A stretch of DNA of 59,798 bases from positions 2,769,904 to 2,829,701 of the forward strand of contig CP070675.1 in assembly GCA_020352215.1 (NCBI GenBank), read 5' to 3'. Numbering within the stretch: the stretch's first letter is position 1; each line of letters opens with the position of its first letter. The notes below the pieces were generated by a model. It was not told where the DNA came from and searched no databases. It saw only the letters and a list, made by a program, of their open reading frames with translations. Positions 16,868-25,663 of this stretch are shown one piece after another. Source of the DNA: Phycisphaerales bacterium. Its GTDB lineage: Bacteria > Planctomycetota > Phycisphaerae > Sedimentisphaerales > Anaerobacaceae. The position numbers and the translations under genes were made by a program.

Positions 16868-19800
16868 TCACTCAACCTTCTTGTAGAACTCCGCCTCTCG
16901 ATCGGACAGCCTCTTCTGCTCGATCATTTTCTTAATCTGCTGCACATCGACATCCCTCGGCTGGCCGCCCGAAGCGGCAAACTCGGCTTCGTATTCCGCC
17001 TGGATCGGAACGACCTCCAAGAACCTCTTAACCGAGCTTCCCCAGGCAACCGCCGCTACGGCTACTACCGCCACTGCAAAATATCGCGGCAGAAGTCCCT
17101 TGGCCGCATAATCAGCGATTGATACACGCTCCTTTTTCGCAGCTGCCTTCGTCTCATATCGGCACCTGTCACAATATATGCAATCAAGATTGTCCCTCGC
17201 CGAGAGACCGAATTCGCACTTGCCGAATTTCTTGGCCGGCAAATACCGCTTCAGCAGGGCCACGTTGTTAAGCAGTGACAGAAACGCCCCTACCGGACAC
17301 AAGTAACGGCACCAGAAGCGAACATAGAAAAGCGATCCTACAAGAACTATGACCACCGCCATCTGCGCCAACTGCTGCCAGTAAGCGAGGAGCCATTGAA
17401 AACCGCCGAGCGAAAACCGAAAGCCGAAGACCGAGACAAGAGGATCGGCAGCCAGTGTAGTCCTGTTCCTTGAAAGGAAGAAGACACCTATCAGAACGAA
17501 GAGTACTCCATATTTGACGAATCTTGCCTTTTGCATTGTCTGTCGCGGTATCGGCCATTTGAATCTCGCGGGCACAACGTAGCCGAGCAGCTCTTGTGCC
17601 GCTCCGAAGGGGCACATATAGCCGCAGTAGATGTTGCCGAATAGCGTGACAATGAGCGGCACGCCCACAACTAATAGGAATGCGCCCGTCAGTGCGACAG
17701 CCGGCGTGTGCAACGACAGCAAGCTCACCACCTGCTCGATGGAATACTGAGCATTGACGACCACACCGCCCGCTACAAAACAAACGCAAAGCAGAAGCAA
17801 TCGACTCCAGAAACCACCCCAGTATGTCACAACCAGCGCAAGCGCTAGCGCTGCGATCAGGTACACCACCTGCCGATCTTGTACATACGCACCCCACCAC
17901 TTCACATTTGCTTCTCCGCGTCCCGCCAGTGTAACCCTGTCACCAGCACGCACTTCCCGGCCGAGAACTTCCGCAGTGAACCTGTGTCCCGAACGCTCCA
18001 GAGCCTCAAGAACAGCCGCTGAACTCACCGTAGCGCCCGTCACTGGGTCAATTCCCTGAAAGGGTCTTGGTCCAAACAAACCTCGCCCACCCAACGACAC
18101 GTACCACTCGTCAAGGAGCTTCAGGTACGCCGGCGTCTCATTGGACCGCACTACGTGAAAATCGAGGAGCTTGCCCTCATGGTCAAGATGGATAGCAAGA
18201 TTCATCCTCCCTCCAAAACCGCGAACAGCCGGCGCCAAATCCTCGGAGCTGAAGATGTAGCCCGTCAACGTCTGGTCGGTCACGTTTCCTTGCTCATCCT
18301 GCTGAATCTCGTAGGCCTCAAAGTAGTCGATGTCCCTGCCACTATCGACCAAAGTCTTCGATATCTTCTCAAGATGCAATTGCCCCGCCAGCGCCCGCGC
18401 AACATGTTCCGGCAGCGACGGCCTCAAACGTGCACTGGCGGCAGCCAGTATATTCGAGCAGAGCACAACAGATGCTCCGACACCGAATAGAACGTAACCG
18501 AGCCTGCGCAGCCCAATTGATACGCCGGCCAGAGGCCTCTCCCGTCGCCTCCACACCCTCAGCAATGCGGGCGGCACGTTCGCGACGATGAGCCCCGCCA
18601 GCATGAACATCGCGATTTTGGTGCCGAGGATCGGAACAAGCACAAGGCTTGTCACCAGGCCCCCTGCCGCAGCTCCGAGATGGTCCGCCGTCTCAAGTTT
18701 GCCGCCCGCCTGACCGGCCTCGTATTCATAGCCGGAAAGCTGCCTGGCGGCAATTGGAAAGTAGCAGCCGGAGCACAGACCACATAGAACGAATGCAATC
18801 GCAAAGACCAGATGCTCCGGCTCCCAATTGTCGTTCATCACAGTCTGTTCCGCCAGCCGCCATTCCGTCGGCGAAGTAGCGATCCCAGTCAGAATTAGTG
18901 TGTGTACCAGTATCACGACAAACAGCATGGCCAAAGGAAGCAAGGCTCGGCTCGACCCTTCTGTGACGTGGGCCTTCAGCAAGCGCCTAACAATGCTCGC
19001 CCCCGTCACCAAGCCCACCATGAACAATGAAGAGATGACTCCAATGTGCAGGTACAGTGAGCCAAAGCGGGTCTGATACGAGTACATCAGGACGATCACC
19101 ACGCCGATACTCACCCAGCCCGCTGAGAAAACCAGAAAGGAACTATCGAAGCCGGACGGCCGCGTCACCGAATTCGAGCGGTCGGCCGCCATCCGCCAAA
19201 GATACAGCACTCGCAGGACAACAAAGACCAGGATCGGAACAAGGAACACCGTCGCCCCCGCCAAGGTAAGCAGCCGCACCACCCTGCTGACCGGCGCGCC
19301 GGACTGTTTGGCCGCAAGCAACATACTGTACAGATGCGTCAGCGGCCTGCCGTCACGGTTGACCAGCAGATTCTTCGGCAAGTCTACCTTGGAATAGGTC
19401 GCAAGCGCTCTTTCGGCCCGATCAGGCAAATAAACTGAAAGAATCGCCTCCGGCGAAAAGATGTCACTTGCCCCCACAATGGCTGCAAATCGATCTCTCA
19501 AAGTAGCCGGGTCGCCGCTCAGCTTATCAGAATCAGACGCAAGAAACCAACTGTCCTCACCTGGCACCAATACGAAACGCGAGAAAACCTCCGTAAGCGT
19601 CTGCCTGGTCGAGGCGCCAAGGTTGACTAACTCGGTCCCCATGACGTTCTCGCCGCCCGCAACTCGTACGGCCAACACGCCACCAGGCCGAAGTGCACCC
19701 TTTACCTTGCGATAGAACTCGACTGTGAAGTACCGGTTCAGAACCGAGCTGACCGCGTCAGGCAAATTAAGGATCACAACATCGTAATCCTGACTCTTGC

Positions 19801-20908
19801 CGGCCAGCATTGAGCGAATGTCACCACCGACCGGATGAAACCTCTCATCGTCGATTCTGAGCTCCGGCGGTATGAACTCGCCTACGAGCCGCACGTATTC
19901 ACTGTCGGGATGTGCCCAGTCTGTTCTCGCAATCTGCGGCAGCCGGAGTAGCTCACGGCAAAGTCCCAATCCTGAGCCGACGACCAGAACCCTCTCAGCT
20001 TCGGGGTTCTGACAGAGACTTATCGCCGCTATCCGCCCGGCCGTGGCTTTATCAGGCAAGGCCTCACATACGCTGCCCTCCCGAACCGCTATCCACTGAT
20101 CCCCATAGACACCATACAGATACTCTGCCTGCGGCGTCTGAAACGAACCGCGTAGAGCTTCCTTGCCGAGCAACTTCGTCCATTTCACGACCCGCACCCG
20201 CTGCATTACGTGCTCATCGGCGCGCGCGAAGAGACACAAACCAACAGCAAGCAAGCCAACGAATGAAAACACCAAAACCCCATACCCGCCTGCACCGTCA
20301 CGCGCGCGCGTCCTTGTGCGCCGTCGGAGTATTTCGCAGAGCCGCACCGCAAATACGGAAACACAAACAACAAAGGCCAGCAGCAGGAAGACTCTCACTA
20401 AGCTCGCACCGAGGCCCAACAGCAAAGTCACCCCAAGGCCGCCAACAAAACTGCCCGCCGCTTCAAGGATGTATACACGTGAGACAGCAAGGCTGTCCTC
20501 TTGCTCGACCCACCGACACGCGGTTGGAAACAGCATCCCCGTTATGACACTGACCGGCGCATTGACCACCATCGACCAAAACAAGATGCTTCTTATGGAC
20601 AATAACGCGTAAGACTCGATGCCTGCAAGCTCGCGGACTTGAATGATCAGCGCAAGCTCCAGGACAAACGCAGGCAGATAGGCCAAGAACAGAAGCTCGA
20701 CGTTCGCCAACAATTTATCGGCGAAATGCTGGGCTTTTCTGACTATGACGGCCCCCAAGCCAACCCACAGAAACCACGAGCCGAAGAAGATGCCGACACT
20801 TATGTCGTTGCCTTCAAACGTTCCGATGAACTCACGAAACAGAAGTGTTTGCGCCGCTATCGTGAACAGGCCGTAGCTAAATAGCAGCAAGCCCCGGCTG
20901 AACCTCAT
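16868..20908 (-). CDS. Giant membrane fusion: spermidine-synthase-like + covalent-FMN + NosR/NapH-type iron-sulfur protein
   Basis: A 1346-residue protein. Residues 1-230 hold about six membrane segments and 235-460 a spermidine-synthase-like Rossmann domain (VLVVGSGLGLCREL at 307-320; VVILNLPDAVSSVLNRYFT at 377-395). Residues 545-825 are a second membrane block, as in fused MFS/spermidine synthases. Residues 830-980 are an extracytoplasmic FMN-binding domain with a flavinylation motif DPVTGATVS at 954-962, T960 being the probable attachment site. Residues 1010-1290 resemble NosR/NapH, with CGYMCP (1095-1100), CRYLCP (1200-1205) and further cysteines C1231, C1243, C1246, C1249. This would carry electrons across the membrane. 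The ATG overlaps the stop of the Memo-AMMECR1 gene, so it is the last gene of that operon. No ApbE flavin transferase is encoded nearby. Confidence 0.85.
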   Translation of the reverse strand: MRFSRGLLLFSYGLFTIAAQTLLFREFIGTFEGNDISVGIFFGSWFLWVGLGAVIVRKAQHFADKLLANVELLFLAYLPAFVLELALIIQVRELAGIESYALLSIRSILFWSMVVNAPVSVITGMLFPTACRWVEQEDSLAVSRVYILEAAGSFVGGLGVTLLLGLGASLVRVFLLLAFVVCVSVFAVRLCEILRRRTRTRARDGAGGYGVLVFSFVGLLAVGLCLFARADEHVMQRVRVVKWTKLLGKEALRGSFQTPQAEYLYGVYGDQWIAVREGSVCEALPDKATAGRIAAISLCQNPEAERVLVVGSGLGLCRELLRLPQIARTDWAHPDSEYVRLVGEFIPPELRIDDERFHPVGGDIRSMLAGKSQDYDVVILNLPDAVSSVLNRYFTVEFYRKVKGALRPGGVLAVRVAGGENVMGTELVNLGASTRQTLTEVFSRFVLVPGEDSWFLASDSDKLSGDPATLRDRFAAIVGASDIFSPEAILSVYLPDRAERALATYSKVDLPKNLLVNRDGRPLTHLYSMLLAAKQSGAPVSRVVRLLTLAGATVFLVPILVFVVLRVLYLWRMAADRSNSVTRPSGFDSSFLVFSAGWVSIGVVIVLMYSYQTRFGSLYLHIGVISSLFMVGLVTGASIVRRLLKAHVTEGSSRALLPLAMLFVVILVHTLILTGIATSPTEWRLAEQTVMNDNWEPEHLVFAIAFVLCGLCSGCYFPIAARQLSGYEYEAGQAGGKLETADHLGAAAGGLVTSLVLVPILGTKIAMFMLAGLIVANVPPALLRVWRRRERPLAGVSIGLRRLGYVLFGVGASVVLCSNILAAASARLRPSLPEHVARALAGQLHLEKISKTLVDSGRDIDYFEAYEIQQDEQGNVTDQTLTGYIFSSEDLAPAVRGFGGRMNLAIHLDHEGKLLDFHVVRSNETPAYLKLLDEWYVSLGGRGLFGPRPFQGIDPVTGATVSSAAVLEALERSGHRFTAEVLGREVRAGDRVTLAGRGEANVKWWGAYVQDRQVVYLIAALALALVVTYWGGFWSRLLLLCVCFVAGGVVVNAQYSIEQVVSLLSLHTPAVALTGAFLLVVGVPLIVTLFGNIYCGYMCPFGAAQELLGYVVPARFKWPIPRQTMQKARFVKYGVLFVLIGVFFLSRNRTTLAADPLVSVFGFRFSLGGFQWLLAYWQQLAQMAVVIVLVGSLFYVRFWCRYLCPVGAFLSLLNNVALLKRYLPAKKFGKCEFGLSARDNLDCIYCDRCRYETKAAAKKERVSIADYAAKGLLPRYFAVAVVAVAAVAWGSSVKRFLEVVPIQAEYEAEFAASGGQPRDVDVQQIKKMIEQKRLSDREAEFYKKVE

Positions 20909-22545
20909 CTTTCCTCACCAAAAACTTCAGCCTGGAAAACCAGAAAACTCGCACCATCCCTCCAGGCTTCACCGTCCAACCCGGCTTTACGTGACAACTG
21001 CGTGAGTGTTTGCTCCAAGTCCCAGCCCTGCTCCGGCGCTACCTGTGGTAGAAACACCGCCGAATGTCCATCCTTGTTCAGGACGACACCGTCTGTGCCG
21101 ATCCTTATCTGATTTGCCGATTCAACGGGTCGTGGCGTGGTCAGTGCCGATATCTCAATCTCGATCTCGTCGAGCTCGGCCTCGGTTACCGGCGGAAAAC
21201 GTCCATCACGAAGACTTGCGTAAACCGCATTTAGGGCTACCGACTTATGCAATGGCCTTTGCGGATAAATATCGCCGATACAACCTCGAAGTCGCGCGTT
21301 CTTCTTGAGTGTCACAAACGCCGCGCGAGGAGGTTTCACGGCCTCCGTCACCTCGAAGCCGAGTTCCGATGGCTCGGGAAGACGTCTGTTGCCGAGAACA
21401 TAGCGTATCGTCTTACGGGCCAACGTAAGGAGCTGTCTCTTGTCTTCATCAGTAAGTTCGGCCCCCGCTTTCTCTGGCCGTATCTCGGGCGCATTTTGCC
21501 AAGCTCCGGCGAAAGCCGCAGAAAGATAACTAACCGAATTACTGAAATCGCCCATCAACTCACCTGAGGTAGTATATGAAACCAGCTCGGTCTCTGCTCC
21601 TTCACTCATCATCGATAATAATATCGCAATCGGGATGGATCCGCATATCGTCGCACCAGTCTTCTTCTTGTACTGCAAGAAGCCCGCATCATCCAGTTTC
21701 GCGATATAGGCAAAGGCCCCCATATCAAGCTTCTTGATCTGCTCCGGTATGTTCTCCCTGAAAGGCACATACCTATGCGGTGATCCATAATGCACAAAAT
21801 CCGAACTCGCAACCACCAGGGTCTCGTTGTCCACCAGACTTCGAAGAATATCTCCGGCTCTTCTAACCGCGTCCAGTGAGCATTGTCCCGCCACAATGGG
21901 TACGAGCTTGAAGTCCTTCTGCTTGTGCTGCAGCAGCGGCACTTCTATCTGAACACTGTGCTCTTCGGTATGTGCTCGTGGCACGTTCTGAAAAACCGGA
22001 TACTGCAGAAGCCTCCCTATGAATTCCACATCCAATGGAATCTCGCCCAAGGGCGTCTCATAGTGTGTCACCCTGGGTACACTGAGCACATCTTCCATAT
22101 AGACACGATGACTCGGGCCGATAACGATGATGCGTTTGTACTGTCGGCCTATACGCTTGAGCCCCTCAACCGCGGTCTGCCCGGAGTAGCGATAACCGGC
22201 ATGGGGCAATATCACCGCGATCGTATCGTCTCGTGGCTCGACCTCAGCCTTCTTATAGAAGCCCTCAATTTGCCCGCGTAGTGCAGCAGGATCAGCCGGA
22301 TACCAACTACCGGCAAGCGATGAACGCAGGACGGACTTGGGCACGCGAGGTGCTCCTTCTCGATCAGATACTCCCGCCTTACTCATCTCACTGACACTCC
22401 TTTCAGCGCCTGGCCTATCCTCAATCTGAGCCGAGGGCACCCGGACCACCGCTCTCCAAAACCAGACCGCGACAACACCCAATGACACAATCAGCAAAAC
22501 TAAGAGGAATTTGCCCCCTGCCGATACTTTGAGCCACTTAGACAT
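20905..22545 (-). CDS. Membrane-anchored Memo-AMMECR1 fusion protein (AmmeMemoRadiSam system A and B)
   Basis: A 546-residue protein starting at ATG 22545, two bases after the previous stop (TGATATG). Residues 1-35 are a basic start plus one membrane segment (GKFLLVLLIVSLGVVAVWFW), so the rest should be extracytoplasmic. Residues 76-350 form a Memo domain: LPHAGYRYSG (H115), GPSHRVYM (H146), AHTEEHSVQIEVP, SSDFVHYG and ATICGSIP (C301). H115, H146 and C301 correspond to the metal ligands known in human MEMO1. Residues 365-546 are an AMMECR1 domain with its LRGCIG signature at 419-424. Memo and AMMECR1 homologues are usually described as cytosolic; an exported fusion is unusual. Activity is unknown. 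Confidence 0.88.
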   Translation of the reverse strand: MSKWLKVSAGGKFLLVLLIVSLGVVAVWFWRAVVRVPSAQIEDRPGAERSVSEMSKAGVSDREGAPRVPKSVLRSSLAGSWYPADPAALRGQIEGFYKKAEVEPRDDTIAVILPHAGYRYSGQTAVEGLKRIGRQYKRIIVIGPSHRVYMEDVLSVPRVTHYETPLGEIPLDVEFIGRLLQYPVFQNVPRAHTEEHSVQIEVPLLQHKQKDFKLVPIVAGQCSLDAVRRAGDILRSLVDNETLVVASSDFVHYGSPHRYVPFRENIPEQIKKLDMGAFAYIAKLDDAGFLQYKKKTGATICGSIPIAILLSMMSEGAETELVSYTTSGELMGDFSNSVSYLSAAFAGAWQNAPEIRPEKAGAELTDEDKRQLLTLARKTIRYVLGNRRLPEPSELGFEVTEAVKPPRAAFVTLKKNARLRGCIGDIYPQRPLHKSVALNAVYASLRDGRFPPVTEAELDEIEIEISALTTPRPVESANQIRIGTDGVVLNKDGHSAVFLPQVAPEQGWDLEQTLTQLSRKAGLDGEAWRDGASFLVFQAEVFGEER

Positions 22546-22546
22546 A

Positions 22547-22729
22547 TCAGCCACCCCACTTGCCCATCTTTGTGATTTCCCGCAAGGATTCCAAACAACC
22601 CGGATAGCAGTTCGTTCGCACCGCCCGCACAAACCTCCGAGGCGAGGCCTTGCCTGCCAGCCACGAAACGCCCAGCACAATCGCCGAGCCCGCACCAACG
22701 ACCTTTATGAAGAACTTCCTTCGCGTCAT
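22547..22729 (-). CDS. 60-residue Tat-signal peptide/protein coupled to the radical SAM gene
   Basis: The ATG at 22729 overlaps the stop of the radical SAM gene (ATGA) and the stop lies one base before the Memo-AMMECR1 start, so this short gene is sandwiched in a coupled operon. It begins MTRRKFFIKVVGAGSAI, a twin-arginine signal with a hydrophobic core to about residue 24. After KASPRR comes a mature tail of only about 30 residues (RTNCYPGCLESLREITKMGK) with two cysteines in a CYPGC motif. It could be an anchored peptide substrate, a cofactor ligand or a maturation factor. I do not recognise the family. Confidence 0.72.
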   Translation of the reverse strand: MTRRKFFIKVVGAGSAIVLGVSWLAGKASPRRFVRAVRTNCYPGCLESLREITKMGKWGG

Positions 22730-23754
22730 TGCCACACCCCGTAGATGTCTTTTCCGCAATCCGGGCAACGGCCGTCCTTTAGGCGATTCTGCAAGATAGT
22801 GTAGCCGCTCCGCTCTATCAGCAACATCTTGCAGCCTGGACAGTACGTGTTCTGGCCCTCTTTGCTCGCTATGTTCCCGATATAGACGTATAGCAGCCCT
22901 TCGCTCATGGCGATCTCACGAGCTACGTCCAACGTCTTTGGTGGTGTCGCCGGAAGATGCCGCATCTTGTATCGCGGAAAGAACCGAGAGAAATGCATCG
23001 GCGTCTCGCCACCCAAATTCGCCTTCACCCAGCGGCAAAGCTCGCGAATCTGCTCGGGCTTATCATTCAACGTGGGAATGAGCAGGTTCGTGACCTCAAC
23101 CAATATGCCGGCGGCCTTTGCCATAATCATGGCATTCTGCACCGGCTTCAACGTCCCCGAGCACACTTCGCGGTAGAAATCGTCCGTCATACCCTTCAAA
23201 TCAATATTGGCCGCATCCACATATTTCAGAAGCTTCTCCCATGGCTCCGCATTCACATACGCGGCTGTCACGAGCACATTGCGCATCGCCGACTCCCTGG
23301 CCAGCTTCGCCGAATCATACGTGTACTCATAGTAGACAACCGGGTCCGTGTATGTATAGGCTATCGACGGACAGTTCGCGCCCTTGGCCAGTGACACAAG
23401 CCTCTCGGGCGGACACGGGTATGCGGAGATCTGTGGGTCCTCTGGATTCGTCTGCGATATCTGCCAGTTCTGACAGTTCTTGCAGTGAAGGTTGCAGCCG
23501 ACCGTCGCAATCGAGAGTATGCCCGTGCCGGGGAGGAAATGAAAAAGCGGCTTCTTCTCGACAGGATCGATATACATCGAACAAGGAAATCCGTAGACGA
23601 CCGTTCTCAGTACGCCGTCAATATTTATCCGCACCCGGCACTCGCCGCTCTGGCCCGACTCAACGAGGCATAGTTTCGGACATAACTCGCACTGAACCTT
23701 CAACTCAAGACCCCAATCTGACAGCTCACCGGAGCCCTGATTCAGTGGTCGCAT
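22726..23754 (-). CDS. AmmeMemoRadiSam system radical SAM enzyme
   Basis: A 342-residue protein. The ATG at 23754 is preferred over a TTG seven codons upstream because GGGCGGG precedes it. The radical SAM motif is C87-x3-C91-x2-C94 (CNLHCKNCQNWQIS). An N-terminal cysteine group (C22-x2-C25-x3-C29, C39) precedes it, and a C-terminal zinc-ribbon-like pair (CPGCK and CPDCGK) ends the protein. The sequence pattern (PVEKKPLFHFLPGTGILSI, TYTDPVVYYEY, NIDLKGM, LIPTLND) fits the enzyme named from its co-occurrence with Memo and AMMECR1. No signal peptide, so cytoplasmic. Substrate unknown. First gene of a four-gene operon. Confidence 0.9.
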   Translation of the reverse strand: MRPLNQGSGELSDWGLELKVQCELCPKLCLVESGQSGECRVRINIDGVLRTVVYGFPCSMYIDPVEKKPLFHFLPGTGILSIATVGCNLHCKNCQNWQISQTNPEDPQISAYPCPPERLVSLAKGANCPSIAYTYTDPVVYYEYTYDSAKLARESAMRNVLVTAAYVNAEPWEKLLKYVDAANIDLKGMTDDFYREVCSGTLKPVQNAMIMAKAAGILVEVTNLLIPTLNDKPEQIRELCRWVKANLGGETPMHFSRFFPRYKMRHLPATPPKTLDVAREIAMSEGLLYVYIGNIASKEGQNTYCPGCKMLLIERSGYTILQNRLKDGRCPDCGKDIYGVWQ

Positions 23755-23805
23755 AATGCCCGCCCACTGAATCAAGGACGGCCAAGCGCTAATCTATTGC
23801 GGACA

Positions 23806-23835
23806 ATTATACCACATCCGACATGTTCTTTGTAA
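23806..23835 (-). promoter_or_regulatory. Promoter of the AmmeMemoRadiSam operon
   Basis: On the minus strand TTACAA (23835-23830) is followed after 18 bases by TATAAT (23811-23806), about 50 bases before the radical SAM ATG. The -10 is perfect, the -35 moderate. Confidence 0.45.
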
Positions 23836-23874
23836 CAGCAACTGCCGCACCCTCATGCCAGAGGAATTATCGCT

Positions 23875-23901
23875 TTGATTCCCTGCTTGCCGGGATATAA
23901 T
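23875..23901 (+). promoter_or_regulatory. Promoter placed directly at the PolX start codon
   Basis: TTGATT (23875-23880), a 15-base spacer and a perfect TATAAT (23896-23901). Only 7 bases separate the -10 from the ATG at 23909 and no Shine-Dalgarno lies between, implying a leaderless transcript. Confidence 0.5.
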
Positions 23902-23908
23902 CAGCTCT

Positions 23909-25663
23909 ATGAAGAACGCGGCGCTGAGCGAGCTATTCGAGCAAATGGCCGATATCATGGAGATCATCGGCGAGGATCGATTCCGCATCAACAGCTACAG
24001 GAGAATCGCCCGTATCATCTCGGACATGCCGACCGACATCGAAATCCTCCTGGCCACAGACCGGCTCGCGAAGGTACCGGGCATCGGAAAATCGAGCCTT
24101 GCCAAGATCGAAGAGTTCTTCAAGACCGGCTCGATCACGGCCCACCAGGAGCTGCTGGCCAGGATCCCGCCGCACCTGCTTGAACTGCTCACAATACCCG
24201 GCATGGGACCGAAAGGCGTCAAGGCCGTCTACGAGCGCCTGAACGTCACGAGTGTCGCTGAGTTAAAGAGCGCGATACAGACCGGCCGGCTCGCCGAGTT
24301 GCCCGGCTTCGGCGAGAAAAAGGCTGCCGCAATCGCACGAGGCATCGAGTTCCTGGAAAAGTCAACAGGCCGCATACGTCTCGACCAGGCCCTCGAAGCA
24401 GCACACATGGTCACCGAATGCCTCTGGGACATTCCCCGCATCGAGCGAATCCAGCCCGCCGGCTCGTTACGACGGCGAGCCGAAACCATCGGCGACGTTG
24501 ACATCCTCGTATCCGCCCGCAAAGCCAAGGCCAGAGCCAAGGGCGCACCCGAGCAGATCATCCAGTCATTCACGACTGCGCCCTTCATCCGGGAGGTTCT
24601 TGCAGCGGGCCAAACAAAAGGCTCGGCCGTAGTCGAGACGCTGACCTGCCCGGTTCAGGTCGACGTCCGCGTCGTGTCCCCCGACAGCTTCGGTGCCGCC
24701 GCCCAATACTTCACCGGCTCGAAGGAGCACAACGTCCGTCTCAGAGAGATCGCAATAAAGGCAAAGCTGAAACTCAACGAGTACGGCCTGTTCAAAGGCG
24801 ATAAGAAGGTCGCCGGCCCAGTCGAAGAAGAGATCTATCAGAAGCTCGGCCTCGACTACATCGATCCTCTCTTGCGCGAGGACCGCGGCGAAGTTGAGGC
24901 GGCCAAGGAGCACGCGCTGCCCGAGCTGATAGACCTTGCGGACATCAAAGGCGACTTTCATGCCCATACACTCGCATCCGACGGCTCCTGCGAGCCATCG
25001 GAACTTGCCGAGGCCGCGCGGGCCCTGGACTACAAGTACATCTGCATCGCAGACCACTCGCGATCCTCCGCAATCGCCAACGGTCTTTCGCCCAAGCGCC
25101 TCGCCGCCCAGATCAAGCAAATCCGCAAGCTCAACGACAAGCTCAAGGGCATTACAGTTCTTGCCGGAAGCGAGGTCGACATCCTCGCCGACGGCTCGTT
25201 GGACTTCGACGACAAGCTGCTGGCCGATCTCGATTTCGTCATCGCCTCAATTCACTCCGGGCTCGCAAGCCCGCGCGAGAAGGTCACGACCCGCACACTC
25301 AAGGCCATGGACAACCCCTACGTCAATTGCATTGCCCATCCAAGCGGCAGGCTCCTCGGCCAGCGAGAGGCGATGGACATCGACATGCCCGCCGTGATCC
25401 AGCACGCCGCCCAGACACATACCGCCCTGGAGGTCAATGCCAACCCGTATCGCCTCGACCTCAAGGACACCCACTGCAAAATCGCCATCGAGGCAAACGT
25501 CAAGCTCGCCATAGGGACCGACGCCCACAGCGCCCAGGGTCTGGGCCTGATGCCCTTCGGCGTCGCCACCGCCGCCCGAGGCTGGGCCACAAAGGCCGAC
25601 GTCCTCAACACCCTCACCGGGCGCCAGCTCAAAGCCTGGGTCAAGGCCAAAAGAACCAAGTAG
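23909..25663 (+). CDS. polX: DNA polymerase/3'-5' exonuclease PolX
   Basis: A 584-residue bacterial family X DNA polymerase, full length. The N-terminal part has a helix-hairpin-helix region (VPGIGKSSLAKIEEF, IPGMGPKGVKAVYERL, LPGFGEKKAAAIARG). The nucleotidyltransferase core has GSLRRRAETIGDVDILVSA with the metal aspartates, and a third aspartate in VQVDVRVV. The C-terminal PHP exonuclease domain keeps its metal ligands (GDFHAHTLASDGS, CIADHSRSS, GSEVDIL, IHSGL, IAHPSG, IGTDAHS). It probably acts in base-excision and gap repair. It is divergent from the AmmeMemoRadiSam operon. No ribosome site precedes the ATG; see the promoter entry. Confidence 0.93.
   Translation: MKNAALSELFEQMADIMEIIGEDRFRINSYRRIARIISDMPTDIEILLATDRLAKVPGIGKSSLAKIEEFFKTGSITAHQELLARIPPHLLELLTIPGMGPKGVKAVYERLNVTSVAELKSAIQTGRLAELPGFGEKKAAAIARGIEFLEKSTGRIRLDQALEAAHMVTECLWDIPRIERIQPAGSLRRRAETIGDVDILVSARKAKARAKGAPEQIIQSFTTAPFIREVLAAGQTKGSAVVETLTCPVQVDVRVVSPDSFGAAAQYFTGSKEHNVRLREIAIKAKLKLNEYGLFKGDKKVAGPVEEEIYQKLGLDYIDPLLREDRGEVEAAKEHALPELIDLADIKGDFHAHTLASDGSCEPSELAEAARALDYKYICIADHSRSSAIANGLSPKRLAAQIKQIRKLNDKLKGITVLAGSEVDILADGSLDFDDKLLADLDFVIASIHSGLASPREKVTTRTLKAMDNPYVNCIAHPSGRLLGQREAMDIDMPAVIQHAAQTHTALEVNANPYRLDLKDTHCKIAIEANVKLAIGTDAHSAQGLGLMPFGVATAARGWATKADVLNTLTGRQLKAWVKAKRTK

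Noticed and set aside
22546..22698. 51-residue N-terminal extension of the Memo-AMMECR1 protein
   Set aside because: It overlaps the Tat-signal gene in another frame and would bury the membrane anchor; ATG 22545 fits the operon spacing.
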